Assembly (NCBI GenBank): GCA_012184525.1
Contig: WOFQ01000012.1
Location: 310,001-374,000 of the forward strand
DNA from: Xenoacremonium recifei
Lineage: Eukaryota; Ascomycota; Sordariomycetes; Hypocreales; Nectriaceae
Direction of reading: 5' to 3'
DNA: 64,000 nucleotides
The position numbers were made by a program, and so were the translations under genes. The notes below the pieces were generated by a model that was not told where the DNA came from, did not search any database, and was given only the letters and a program-made list of their open reading frames with translations. This document shows positions 22,356 to 33,138 of the stretch, piece by piece. The stretch's first letter is position 1; every line of letters starts with the position of its first letter.

Positions 22356-23555
22356 CTACTCTTCGTACTTGCCTCCGGTCAATGAGAATTTGCTCTTTTC
22401 TAGCTTCTCCTTCAGGAACTCGTAGACGGTGAAGGTGACGGCCTGGCCGGGGGCCACGCGCATTATGCGGGGGGTGATGCCCTTGTAGAAGGCGTGGAAG
22501 CCCTCTTGTCTAGCGTATCAAACACATTAGCAACGGAGACTAGTCTCAGGAAGGACTCTCACTGACTTGAACATGTCGGCGGCGATGCGGCTGATGCGCG
22601 TCCAGGCGCTGGTGCCCGGCTCGGCGGGCGTCTTCTGCAGGCGAGTCTTGATGGTGTCGATAGGGGCGTTGCTCAGGGGGCCCATTGCGCCCGACACAAG
22701 CCCGATGACGGTGGTCTGCCAGCTGGGCAGCGGCGTGTTCTCGTACTGCGGCTGCCAGACCTTCAGCCACTCCTTGAAGTAGCTGTAGGCCGTGAAGTTG
22801 ACGGCCTGGTTGCTGCCCTGGCGCAGCGCCGTCAGCGACACCCCGCGATACAACGCCCCAAAGCCCTCCTCTTTCACAACCGTGTACAGCGCGTGCGCCG
22901 CGTTGCGGTACTTGGGAATGTCCAGCGGATCGGCCATGCTGTGATGCTGCGCCTGCAGCCGGATCTTGATGACCTCCATGGGCGTCACCACGGCCACAGC
23001 CTCGGTCACGCCCGCTGCGAGACCGGCGAAGAAGGTCGCCTGGCCGGACACGGCACCGGTCACGGGATCGGCGAGGAATTGCTTGTAGGCCTCGAAGGAG
23101 GTGAAGCGGATGGCCATCTTGGGCACGATGCCCGTCAGCACGGCGCCCAGGCCCTTGTACAGGCCCAGGGGCGTCTCCTTGCGCACGATGTCGGCGCCCG
23201 TCTTGATGAAGCCGCGCTTGGGGGCGCCGGGCTGGCGGGCGCGGCGCGAGAGCTGCATGCGGACCTTGATGGTGTCTTGAGGGCGGTTAATATATAGAGT
23301 CAAGTCGCTCGCGGGGGTTGCTGGCTTACCGAGGGGATGGCACGCGAGGGCCTCCATCATGCCGGCACCGCCACCAGCTGTGAACAGTCAGCGTATGCTC
23401 AATTGACATGGCGCAAGCTGCCAGATGCAGCGCAGATAGATAATATCCAAGTCTTCCTCGTCTGCTGGCGCATTGGATCACGAGGAGCACGTACCGATGA
23501 GGTTGGTGGCTGCCGAGGGCGGCTGTTTCTTGCCGTCGCCGTTCTTGGAAGCCAT
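22356..23555 (-). CDS. SFC1: Mitochondrial succinate/fumarate carrier
   Basis: Four exons on the minus strand (23555-23495, 23377-23330, 23275-22567, 22509-22356) give 323 aa. Three carrier repeats show the Px[D/E]xx[K/R] signature: HPLDTIKVRM (joined across intron 2), TPMEVIKIRL and APIDTIKTRL. The combination AGGGAGMMEAL near the start and the stretch around SLTALRQGSNQAVNFT match the Sfc1/Acr1 subfamily. This inner-membrane protein imports cytosolic succinate in exchange for fumarate and is needed for growth on C2 compounds, linking the glyoxylate cycle to the TCA cycle. Introns are 117, 54 and 57 nt. The second exon is only 48 nt. All junction phases agree. Confidence 0.92.
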
Positions 23556-25391
23556 TGCGCCGACTCTACTATAGCGATCGCGAATACGTGCAGGACAAAA
23601 CGACGAGGTAAACTGCAACTTTTAGATCTTCAACGCCGAACCAAATAAATCCCGAGTCCCCGTTCCCCCGGTAAATCCAACCCGCGCGCCGCAGCTGGTT
23701 TTCGTAGCTTGTCGCGAAGGAGCCGAGGTGCAGAGAGCTAGCGGGAGGAGCCTGTCTTATCGTCTACGGGGGGGACTGTCTTTGAGAAGCAGACTGGATA
23801 TCAAGATGTATTATGGGAAAGGGAGGAAAGGAGGAAGAAAGGCAAGGAGGGGGGAGGACGGGGAAGAAAAAGAGTCGAGCAGGAGAGAGAGAGAGAGTCA
23901 CACGCCTCCACCATCATGCCGGACGGAACTACCTAGGCATGGCATGGCATGGCATGGCGAGGCATTGGATTGGAGTTTGCGACTAAGACGCCGTGCCGAA
24001 GCCCAACTCCACGTACGTTCCGAGTCACAGGCTTCAAGGGATAAAGTGTCTACGCCTCACCTCACGGTCAATGTCCGGTGCCGCATGCAGCGGACCCCTG
24101 CGCCGGCTCGAACGCTGACGTACAAAGCAGCGCCTTTACGGGCTCTTGATAGGTTTCTACTACATACAGCACTGCATCGCGGGTGGAGGCTCCCGGGCAG
24201 GCGGAGGACCGTTTCGGCTCTGCCTCCCTCCATGCGGCCGGCCTTCCGTCAGTTTACTTCACTTCACCTCCTCACCGAGCCATGACGATGAACAGCCTCA
24301 TGACCATTCCCACTCTCCCTCTGACACAATCTCACTCCCTCAAACCATCCACTGCCCGCGTGCCTTACACTCTTCTTCCATGTGATTTCCCCAGCCCGGT
24401 GACGTACCAGCAGCCCATAACCGACGCCCAGCCGAGCTTGTGATTTTGCGGGGGGACGATCTCTCTGCCTCTCTCTCTTCATTCTCCAATTCCCCCGCTT
24501 GGACAAAGGCAAAAGGTACGTACCCCGTCCACTCGGCCACCGTCCGTGGCTGACAATCGGAGGCCATCGGGTCTGGACCGTTTGCGGGTCTGGCGTCCGG
24601 GAGTCCGATCATGTGCCGGACTTTGCCGAGGTCTGGCTCACTGCCTTTGTCTGTCTCTTTGTCTTGCCTCTCAAAGTCCAAGTCCGAGTCATCTCTTACA
24701 AAAGACTCGGAGCTCCCTCGGGAATCGACGGATTTTAAAGAGCGCTGTTGCTGTTAATCTGATCGATCTGATAAGCCGGGCCTGGGTTCCGGGCGAGGGT
24801 CTCTTTTCCGGCAGCTCCAGCATCACGGACCGAGGACGGCATTGGTTTCTCCCGTCCGCAACCCCCGTCCCGTCGGCTCTGCTTGCATAAAACGCCAGCA
24901 CATATCTTGAAGTGACACGCGACATTAGATCTCAATCTTTCATTATGTGCATGCACCTACATCTCCATACCCTACTTTCTCATATCATTCTCACGTCCTT
25001 CCATCCGAGGAACTATGTAGCCTCTCGTCGAGCCCCTGCAGCGCCGTGGCAACTGCACGCGGAACTCGACCCAAGCAAAACATCTCATCCAGATAAAACG
25101 CCAAATAAATCAGTAAATGGTGGCGAACTCGCCATGCCTTTTGTCTTCACAGTTGACCAACCCAAACCACCAGTTCCCATTTTCCCATTACCTTCCCCAA
25201 GTAGAAATGAAAATCAAGCAATCGCACAGTGAAGACCCCAAAGACCTTGAATATCCCCCAAAGCAGTATAACTCCATCGCTAATCGTAAAATGTTTGTAA
25301 ATGGGTGAAAATGTCGTTGAATCGTGTAGTATCACCCCTCGAAACCAAGGAAATCCTCAGTAGTTTCGGATGCAGATAGTCAACTCCCGTC
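23556..25391. other. Long intergenic region with simple repeats (1.8 kb)
   Basis: Promoter side of the carrier gene and 3' flank of sconB. No convincing gene. It contains a GA tract (about 23881-23897), a GGCAT pentamer array (23936-23965) and C/T-rich segments near 24290-24490. Confidence 0.5.
23936..23965. repeat. GGCAT pentanucleotide tandem repeat
   Basis: Four perfect GGCAT units (23936-23955) are followed by a variant GGCGA and one more GGCAT. It is a short microsatellite in the carrier-gene upstream region, with no visible function. Confidence 0.8.
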
Positions 25392-27641
25392 TTACGATGG
25401 AGTCCCTCGTTCTTCACATCTCTCGCCCTCGAAGCTGTATAGACGCACTTCGCCGTCTTCGCTTCCGCTCGCCATGCGGCTATCGCTGAGCCCGACACAC
25501 GTTACGGGACCCGCGTGCCCGGTGAAGCTCCGCTCACACTTCCCGGACCGGGGTTCCCAGATCTTGGTCATGGAGTCGTTGGCACCTGTCACGACCCGCA
25601 GTGTGTCGCCCACAAGACCCCAGATGCCTTCGACGTGCCCAAACATGCTGCGGATGCACTTCCCAGTAGCCGTATCCCACAGTCGAACCGTATTGTCCAG
25701 CCCACCTGTGAGCATGTATCGCGGGGGCAGTGGCCGGGACGGGTCGGAGACGAAGCCCGGCCCATATGCTGCGCGGTCGTCCAGTGGCAGCTCCGCGGTT
25801 GGGATAGGCGTCGTGCTGCGCCCGCTCGACACAGATACGGAATCCGTGTTATCGTTGCTGGGCACTTCGTCTGGTTCAAAATCGGCCGGCATAAGCAGCA
25901 CCTGCTGGACCTGCCCCACGTGACCAAGGAACGTCTTGATGCACTGCTTCGAGTCCATATCCCACAGCTTGACAGACAGATCGTCTGATGCTGAGAAGAC
26001 GACTCGCGATTCAGAGTCAATGCGCACATGGTTGACCCAGTCGCTGTGGCCACGAAGACAAAACGTCTGCATCGTATCGAAGTTGAAGATCTTGACCGAC
26101 TTGTCGATGGAGCCGGACGCCAGGGTTCGGCCGTCAAAGTGAACCGAGAGCACACCCTGCGTATGGCACTGGAGTGTGCTGAGACATTCTCCCGTCTGCC
26201 AGTTCCAGATCTTGATCGTCTTGTCGAAGCTGCCGCTGATCAACTTGGACTCGTCAAACTGTAGCGTCCTGACGGCCGAGGTGTGTCCGCGGAGAGTACG
26301 GATCTCCTGGCCCGTTTCGATATCCCAAATCTTGATTGTGGTATCGTAGGAGCCCGTGGCAAGGATGTTGTCGTCAAATTGCAAACAAGTCACCCCATTC
26401 TCGTGACCCTTGAACGTCTTGATAGTGCACCGCCCCGTCTTCCAGTTATACCCCACCTTGAATCGATCCCGGTAGACGTCCTTCCAAGGACGAAACTTGC
26501 GCTCTTTGTCGAGTTGAGTGCGAGGGTTAGATGATGAGCCGGTCGCGCGTTGTCGCTTTGATGGCCGTTCTTCTTCATCGTCAGCCGGGCGCTTCTGTGT
26601 TTCGATAGATGGTTCGGTTGACTCGTCGTCATCAACTTCAACGACGACAGGGGCGGGTGGGTTCCGATGGACTTGCTGATGACGACTCCAGGCCATCAAC
26701 TTCTTCCTTTCTAGCAGCGGCAAGCCCCAACCACACTTTGTACACTTTCGGTCGATATGTTGCTCACACATGCGATGCCATACGAGGTCATCATCGGCGA
26801 GACTGCGCCATCGACGGCTCACCTGGGCAGCCTTGCACAGCGACACGGTATCGAGCGAACAGAGGATCTTGTAGGAGAGTTCGGCGGGTAGGGCGGAGAG
26901 GAAATCGATCTTGAGTTGTTCTTGGACTTCGCGCGACACGGTCGATAGTTGCGGGAAGCAGCACTGGGTGATAATGCCCTGCAGCATCAGTTCGCGATGC
27001 TTCGCAGGAGCGGCGGAGAATAGCGACCACACGTGTGTGATGGCTTCTTGATCGGCCGATGATAGGCTGTTGAGCTCCTACAGTGAGTCAGCATGATAAA
27101 CACTCAACCGATATATAGTAACAAAATGTCTAGGCAGATCCCTTACACTCTGAATGAAGCTCATCTTGGTTTCATCGGCAGCTCGTCGGCACTTCGAGTC
27201 GGGACGATGGCGGTAGCAAAATTTGCTGTTGGGGTCTCTCTTTCGGACCGTAGGGAATGGAGAGGCAGAGCTCTCGATCTCTTGTTTGCCTTTGCCTATG
27301 GGGGCGTAGAGGCCGGGGATATGTTCCTTGAGGAAGGGGCTGACAGTCTTTCCAACGAGCGCAGAAGGCATCTTGACCAGGCGCGGGTTGATCTCTTCGT
27401 CAGGACGGTTTCTGTCGCAGTTGTCTCTTGATGGTTGTGCTGGGAGCTGTGGACTCGCTTCGCGTGAGGACCTCATAGACGAGGCAGAAAAGGCCGTGGC
27501 ACCGGCGGTGACAGTCGAGGAGGCAGTGGCTGCCGAAGAGCTGACATGGCGGTGTATGGACGAGTCTGGGGAGGAGGATGGAGATGCAGCGGCATCAGAC
27601 GAGGGCCGGTGGCCGTTCATTTGTTGTTGATCCGTGTCCAT
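25392..27641 (-). CDS. sconB: Sulfur-controller F-box/WD40 protein (SconB / SCON-2 / Met30)
   Basis: Two exons on the minus strand (27641-27147, 27077-25392) with a 69-nt intron give 726 aa. The first in-frame ATG is at 27641; the frame extends upstream but only from a TTG. Order: Ser-rich disordered N-terminus; PSALVGKTVSPFLKEHIP and FCYRHRPDSKCRRAADETKM, typical of this family; an F-box (about 222-268); CTKCGWGLPLLERK; a linker; then WD40 repeats from about residue 387 to the end (GHENGVTCLQFDDNILATGS and others). The insert before the last repeats is also seen in homologues. It is the substrate receptor of the SCF ligase that shuts down the bZIP sulfur activator (MetR/CYS3) when sulfur is plentiful. 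Confidence 0.93.
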
Positions 27642-28971
27642 TGCGGCAGGTCCAGATCTGAGGGGGGTTGCGCGATGGGAGGGCAAGATATCGTAAGTCC
27701 CGTCCGGGGACAGTCAGACAAGGACCTGGGGCAGGCTCGAAGGCGAAGCCACCAGAATGGCGAGCGATGGCGTGCTGCGAGCGCGACGCCCAGAGCTAAG
27801 CCTTGGAGGAGGAGATGCGACTCAGAGGCGGCTGCTAGGATGGCCGGGGAGCATGGAAACGGGATCCAGGAGCCAGGGTCTGCGGCCAGTCGAGTCGAGG
27901 CACGGGGAGTCTGAAGGGAGGTGCAGGAGCTGTTCTCCTTGACTGGACCCAGTCCGGAGACGGCTAAATCAGAGTCTGACGCTGGGTTGCACCTGTGATG
28001 CACGTCCGCCTCAGGATGTCAGGTACTTGGCGGGTTAGGTTGCGACGCTGGCGGCGTTGGTGGCATGTACCGTCGTCGCCCAAGGCCAGGGGATTTGGGC
28101 GTTGGGGCCGGGAGGAGACAATACAGAGTTGACAAGTATATCTAGTAGATTGCGTGCTCGCTCGCTCGCGATATCACAGCGCCTTGTCGCCGCTCCGGGT
28201 CGTCGGCGGCGGGCGTAGACGTTCAGCTGACCCAGGCGAGGTACCGGCGGGCGGGGAGAGGGGTACCCGGAGGGTCTGACTCTCGTCCGCAAATCTCGCG
28301 CGGTGACTCAGCGATGGCCAGGTATCCCGTCGAGCCCAGGGAGGTACCAGGTCCAGGCGAATTCGAGGCGTGCTGTCAAACGACTGGGCAGATGGATGAG
28401 GTGGAGATGGAGGTGGCCAGGAAGGGTTGATGTTGTTATTTGGTTTCGGATGGCGTGCTGCGAAAAGGTCCAGATAGTCTCTGTCCTGACAGGCAGGGCA
28501 GGAGGGGCGGGGCAATGGCAAATGCCAATAAGCAGTGAGGAAGGCACGGCAGTCGCGGTCGTCGGCGGCTCCTTCTGGTCCGGGGCCGGAGACTTTTTTT
28601 CAGGCCTCCAGTCAGCTGCCAGCTTATGTCGTGGCTCTGGCTCTGCGACGATCCGAAAGAATAGAGCCTCCCTCAGTCTTAATCCCCAACGTGTCAATTT
28701 TGTCTCGGTATAGGCTGCATAGACTCATTTCTCCATCGGGCAATTTGTCAGTGTCATGCTCTATAGTCTACAGTAGTGTTCTGATGGCAATTGAGGAGCC
28801 TCAGACTTTTCTCTCCGATAGTCTGCCTGCTTACTCACCCGTGATTGCGCCCAATCGAGAAAGTTCTAGCCCAGCGGTACGTACTCCGTCGCTCGTCATC
28901 CGCGACATCGCTTCTATTGTCGGGCTCTCCCGACTCTACGCATACAGAAAGCATTGTCTGCTATCGCCCTG

Positions 28972-28981
28972 ATGATGCCAT
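28972..28981. promoter_or_regulatory. CYS3/MetR-like palindromic site upstream of sconB
   Basis: ATGATGCCAT matches the published CYS3 consensus ATGRYRYCAT at all ten positions. It lies 1.33 kb upstream of the sconB ATG. A nine-of-ten match (ATGATGCCAC) lies at 29349-29358. In Neurospora the sconB orthologue scon-2 is induced by CYS3, so feedback control is plausible. One perfect match is expected by chance in about 65 kb, so the evidence is weak. Confidence 0.35.
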
Positions 28982-30095
28982 CGTCGGCATTTCTGCCCTG
29001 AGACCAGCCAAGGGCGAGTCGCCATTTCCGACATCCGGCGCCGTCGAACTGTCTCCTCAACCCCAGCAAGTCACGAGATGAAAGCCTCGACCGCTGGACT
29101 AGGTAGCGATCACGACATCGATTCTATGTATAGGGAGTCGTATGTACGCCATACTCTCTATCGATTTCTCTTATATCCCGAGATTAAACAAGTCCGGTTG
29201 ATTTGATAGCAGAAGAGCCGATGGTCCCGAGCGGGACCTCCCCGCTAAATTACCAACATTCTGTCGCAGGGCTGGAATTCAGGACGACCAGGGGTCCTTC
29301 GATACGTATCCCGTGATGGCATCGGGCTGCCAGAGCACATCATACCCTATGATGCCACAATGACCTCGGCCAGGATATCTCCCCCTTTTCTTTGCGATTT
29401 CAAAGCATCAGCACGATAACATCTACGGGGTAGATCTGGGTGTTTCATCTTTCGCAAACATCAAGGTTTAATGCATCATCGACCTGTCCAGGGTGTTGAC
29501 AACCAGTCATTGACTACAACTGCTGGACACGTACCCGAGCATTGCCATCCCGTCGATACCGCCGAAGCCATCTCATTTCCTGGTGCACGAATTGCCCGAG
29601 CCTCACCCTCAGGAAGCGGTCAGGCCACAGCACATGCGCTGCTATGTCGTCAGATTGCATCAACTTGGACTTGTGTAGTCTCACTTGCGGTCTTTCGGCA
29701 TCGAAGGAAGGATCTTGATAAGACTCCGAGAAAGCCTGTGAAGATACACCCTAGGCGTGGACTTTACTTCTCTTCCGATCTTCCGTCGTTTTCCCTGAGT
29801 CCGCTCTGTATAGCCTCTTGGTGTTAGTGCACCGTCCGCGTCATCTTACTTGAGAGCATTTCAATTCACCTGGGTACGAGTGTACCAAATGAAGTTCGGT
29901 GGTCATTTTTACCACCCAAGAAGATACGAGAATCCATCGGTTTACAGCACTGTGTGCGCTGCAAGATATTCCTAGGGGAAGTCTTTCACAGAGAGATTTC
30001 TTTTTGGGAGGAAGAGGGGGAGGGCTCTCATTGATATGCCTGCCGGCCTGCTTGACCAGCTTTAGCTCGTGTGTCGTACAACCAATCAGCGACTA

Positions 30096-30167
30096 GGTCG
30101 TGTGGCCCAATGGCAAGGCGTCTGGCTACGAACCAGAAGATTGTGGGTTCGATCCCCACCATGATCA
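30096..30167 (+). tRNA. tRNA-Arg (anticodon ACG)
   Basis: A complete cloverleaf can be folded by eye. Acceptor stem GGTCGTG (30096-30102) pairs with CATGATC (30160-30166), including two G-U pairs. The D arm has a GCC/GGC stem. Anticodon stem TCTGG/CCAGA encloses the loop CTACGAA, giving anticodon ACG at 30128-30130. A five-base variable loop follows, then T stem GTGGG/CCCAC with loop TTCGATC, and discriminator A at 30167. There is no intron. A T-rich run follows at 30169-30180, as expected for RNA polymerase III termination. It reads CGN arginine codons through inosine at position 34. Confidence 0.95.
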
Positions 30168-30168
30168 T

Positions 30169-30180
30169 GTCTTCTTTTTT
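30169..30180 (+). terminator. RNA polymerase III T-run after tRNA-Arg
   Basis: The sequence just 3' of the tRNA discriminator base ends in at least six consecutive T residues, the usual Pol III stop signal. An AT-only tract follows to about 30232. Confidence 0.75.
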
Positions 30181-30934
30181 ATTATTTATAGTTATATATA
30201 TATTCTTATTTCTGGTTATTATATATATTATAGGGTGCCCTAAAGGGCAGCCAGTTCTCAGTGTAGACTGCTAGTCCAATCGCCATCATGAGGTAATGCC
30301 TCAACAGTCCAGAAATTATTATCAAGCCGTCACGCATATTAACCCAAGCATTTTACCCATGAGAGCACGTTCTTGTAGTAATTCAACTAAACTGCATTCG
30401 AACGCGGGATCTTGAAATTATTTTAGCGCGCGGCACCTAGCTGTGAGGTATCTTAGTCGATCCTATTACGGAGCTTTCGATCCCGACGCTCTGGATCCCA
30501 GCTTCAGCATCCTCTGTTCATCAAAAGACACTGCATCCATGTACCGAACTCTTTTCGTTCTGCTTTTGTCTCCGGATCGTTTGTCCCGGTATGTCATACC
30601 AGCCTTGACTGATTGCTAGGGCATAAGCCTCGGTCTGCACATTCACGCTCACCGTGAATTTGTGATGCAAGTGGCTGGAGGTTGCCATCGAGGATCGCCT
30701 CAGCTTCGCTACTAGAAATCGGCAATTAAGTTTATTAGCTATCGATCGGAGCTTTATGGATCGGATAATTCCTTTTGAAAGCGTGCATTTAGACTGGGGA
30801 TCGATGGTTTTGTCTCATCTTGGTGCGGTGAGATGATTCATGAGTTGCCGCCAAATGAATGTCGTCATGGACAATTATCAGACTGACGACAGCGACCACA
30901 ACGACCCCAGCAACGCTCTTAGAGATTAATTGTC

Positions 30935-30940
30935 TATAAG
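30935..30940 (+). promoter_or_regulatory. TATA-like element of the small gene at 31041
   Basis: TATAAG lies about 100 bp upstream of the ATG at 31041, followed by a leader rich in CA and CT. The position fits a TATA box; this is sequence inference only. Confidence 0.4.
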
Positions 30941-31040
30941 AGAAGCAACTCATACACGAACTAGAAAATTTTTTGTTCATCAAACACCAGCAATTTTACT
31001 CTTCATTCAGCAATTCAACTCACCTTAACCATACTTCAAG

Positions 31041-31429
31041 ATGTCTTCTGAGAATCTCCAGGATGCCCCCAGCGGCGAGTTCCAGGACAACTCATATGTC
31101 TCCCGCTCTGGCCACAAGAACGAGCCTCTTCCTGTTCAGTCTGATGATATGAAGATTGAGGATCCCATCGATCCTAACACCGCTGATACCGATGAGCAGC
31201 TGGGTATGAGGAAACATAGTTTATTGTTGAAGGCTATGACTAACAAATTATAGCTCGTGACGATAACGAAGCCATTGACACCGACAACATCATCGACGAG
31301 CGTACTCGACACGCCAAACCATCCCAGGGCTATCAGGAGCCTGGTGATGAGGAGGGTTTGCCTGATGACACCGGAGTGAGCGCTGGTGACAGCGTTAAGC
31401 AGCCTATGCGCAACGCTGAGGCCAAGTAA
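31041..31429 (+). CDS. Small hydrophilic acidic fungal protein, unknown function
   Basis: Two exons (31041-31203, 31254-31429) with a 50-nt intron carrying a GACTAAC branch point give 112 aa. The protein is strongly hydrophilic and acidic, rich in Asp, Glu, Asn and Pro, with no cysteine, TM segment or signal peptide. The motif QLARDDNEAIDTDNIIDERT spans the splice junction and looks like the conserved core; the remainder is probably disordered. Similar short proteins occur in other ascomycetes without a known role. Its composition is compatible with a stress-protective hydrophilin or a small nuclear acidic protein, but this is a guess. A TATA-like element lies 100 bp upstream. Confidence 0.75.
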
Positions 31430-31902
31430 TTTGATACAGTCCAATTGCATTATTAGTGTGTATTAGAATATCTTGAATTTGAACTTTGTACCTCCAATGT
31501 TTCGACCTTTCGAACTTTGTGTTTGTCATTTATCTTGACATTATCATCCCACCCAGGAATCAATCAATGGACCAACCGCGCAGTAGGATCATAGAAATGA
31601 CGTCAAACCATACTTACAGTATAATCTGAGTCGAAGGGAAGTTCGGTTTGGTGTCTTGAAGTCACCGATCATCTCTTCTTCGGGTTGCGGAGTGTCTTAG
31701 ACCGCGACAAGGCAACTGCCCTCCATACCAAAGCGTGGCTCCAACAACAACTGAAAGTAATAATAACCCGAGAAACTGCCTGCATCAAAAATACTTGAAA
31801 CTTCTTCCACGTCGATTCTAGTTGTCTGAGGCCGTTTATCATCTCCTTACCGTGCACCATGTGAAGGTATCGCCTCGACACGGCGCTACCTCGATATCCA
31901 CA
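31430..31902. other. Intergenic spacer
   Basis: No gene seen. It separates two co-oriented small genes and is AT-rich near the middle. Confidence 0.5.
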
Positions 31903-32710
31903 ATGAGCCACATCCCAGAAAACCATGTCATCTATCCTGACACCAACCCGGCACTGCAAAACACTGGCCGTCAGTATGATCTGGGCTCGGAAATGAGCCC
32001 GCCGCTGAGTCCGCGCACCCAGCCACCGGATTACTTCGACGAAGCTACACCACCAGGATATCAGGAAAAGGCAACAAAGACGCCTGGAATTAAGGTGAAG
32101 CGCATCGTGCTCATTCGGATTGCAACATCTGTCTTTGTTATGACTATTGTGGCGGTTGTTATTGCTGCAGTAGTTGGGAGGATTCAGGGCGGGAAACCTG
32201 GCGATCCTCTCGATGATGAGGAGGTCCAGGGGTGAGTGCTCGCATGACGATCAGCCAGGACGGTCACTTATACGGGACAGAAACATGAGGAAAATTGTAG
32301 AGAGCTTCACGACGATAACGATAACGACAACGACGAAGACGCACTCTGACCAGACAAACCATCGGCTTCACACAATTACAACTTCCGTGTCCCGAGCACT
32401 GTCTATCCCAACACACGCCAACGTCGCTTTCGACTGCCCGACCTTCCAGCAAACGATACAGACCACAACCGCCACGGAGGACGAAGCCTCAGTATTCCGG
32501 CCTTTATGCGATGCTGCAGACATAGCGGAGGAAGCAACCGATAATTATCTGGGTGCTTCAACGTACTCATATGAGAATTGCCGACTGGCAAGGACATCAC
32601 ATCTTGATTGTGGATGGGGTTTGCAGTATCGCTGTATAGCGAGCTGTGAGGCGGAGGCTACAGGATCAGCAACTATGCTTGTTGATGATTGGGACTGGGA
32701 TTCGGGATAA
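31903..32710 (+). CDS. Single-pass membrane protein of unknown function
   Basis: Two exons (31903-32231, 32281-32710) with a 49-nt intron give 252 aa. The frame extends upstream to 31822 but without an ATG, so the start is at 31903. The N-terminal 65 residues are Pro-rich and polar with a PPxY-like motif (PPDYFDE). A basic KVKRI then precedes one TM helix (ATSVFVMTIVAVVIAAVVG, about 77-95). The C-terminal part is Thr-rich (TTITITTTTKTH) and then has a segment with six cysteines. A type II topology with an extracellular cysteine domain is inferred. I do not recognise the family. Confidence 0.65.
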
Positions 32711-33138
32711 AAGTCCTGAGACCGACTGTTGATCCGTCTTCCTTGCTCGTTTGGTCAGGAGGCGTGTAAGTGGAGGAAGTTCTCGACGTATCTACGATCT
32801 GTATTAGGTTGTGCCGCTAGGGTTGTGGGGAAGCAGTGTTTCTACAGTGATTTTGTATATATGTGACAAAGTATGAATTTAAATTATCTGCTGAACGTGT
32901 TGACCTATTACTGTCTCTGGAAGATGACCTGCCCATGCTGCAGTGCAGTCAGCTTTGTGGTAATATTTTCTACAGGGTAGTCTGAATTCATGGCCGGATA
33001 CTGTTGCCCCGCGCTAACATGGAAGGTTGGTGCCGTCTGAAAGCCCCACTGAAAACTGCATCGAAATTCTCTGTCGAAGCTTCAAGCCAAGCTGTAGAAC
33101 TTGTCTAGCTTCAACATTCTTTCGCAGCAAATGCAGAA
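32711..33138. other. Intergenic spacer, Pus1 promoter
   Basis: No gene seen. AT-rich 3' flank of the previous gene followed by the Pus1 promoter. Confidence 0.5.

Larger units (their letters stand above)
27642..31040. other. Long noncoding region upstream of sconB (3.4 kb) with a tRNA gene
   Basis: The region lies between sconB (minus) and the small gene at 31041 (plus). The first 1 kb is GC-rich, with overlapping open frames on both strands but no protein character, probably a long leader and promoter. The rest becomes AT-rich. It contains a CYS3-like site (28972-28981) and a tRNA-Arg gene (30096-30167). Confidence 0.5.

Noticed and set aside
29471..29827. 118-codon frame between sconB and the tRNA
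   Set aside because: No recognisable motif, no consistent leader and atypical composition; kept as noncoding.
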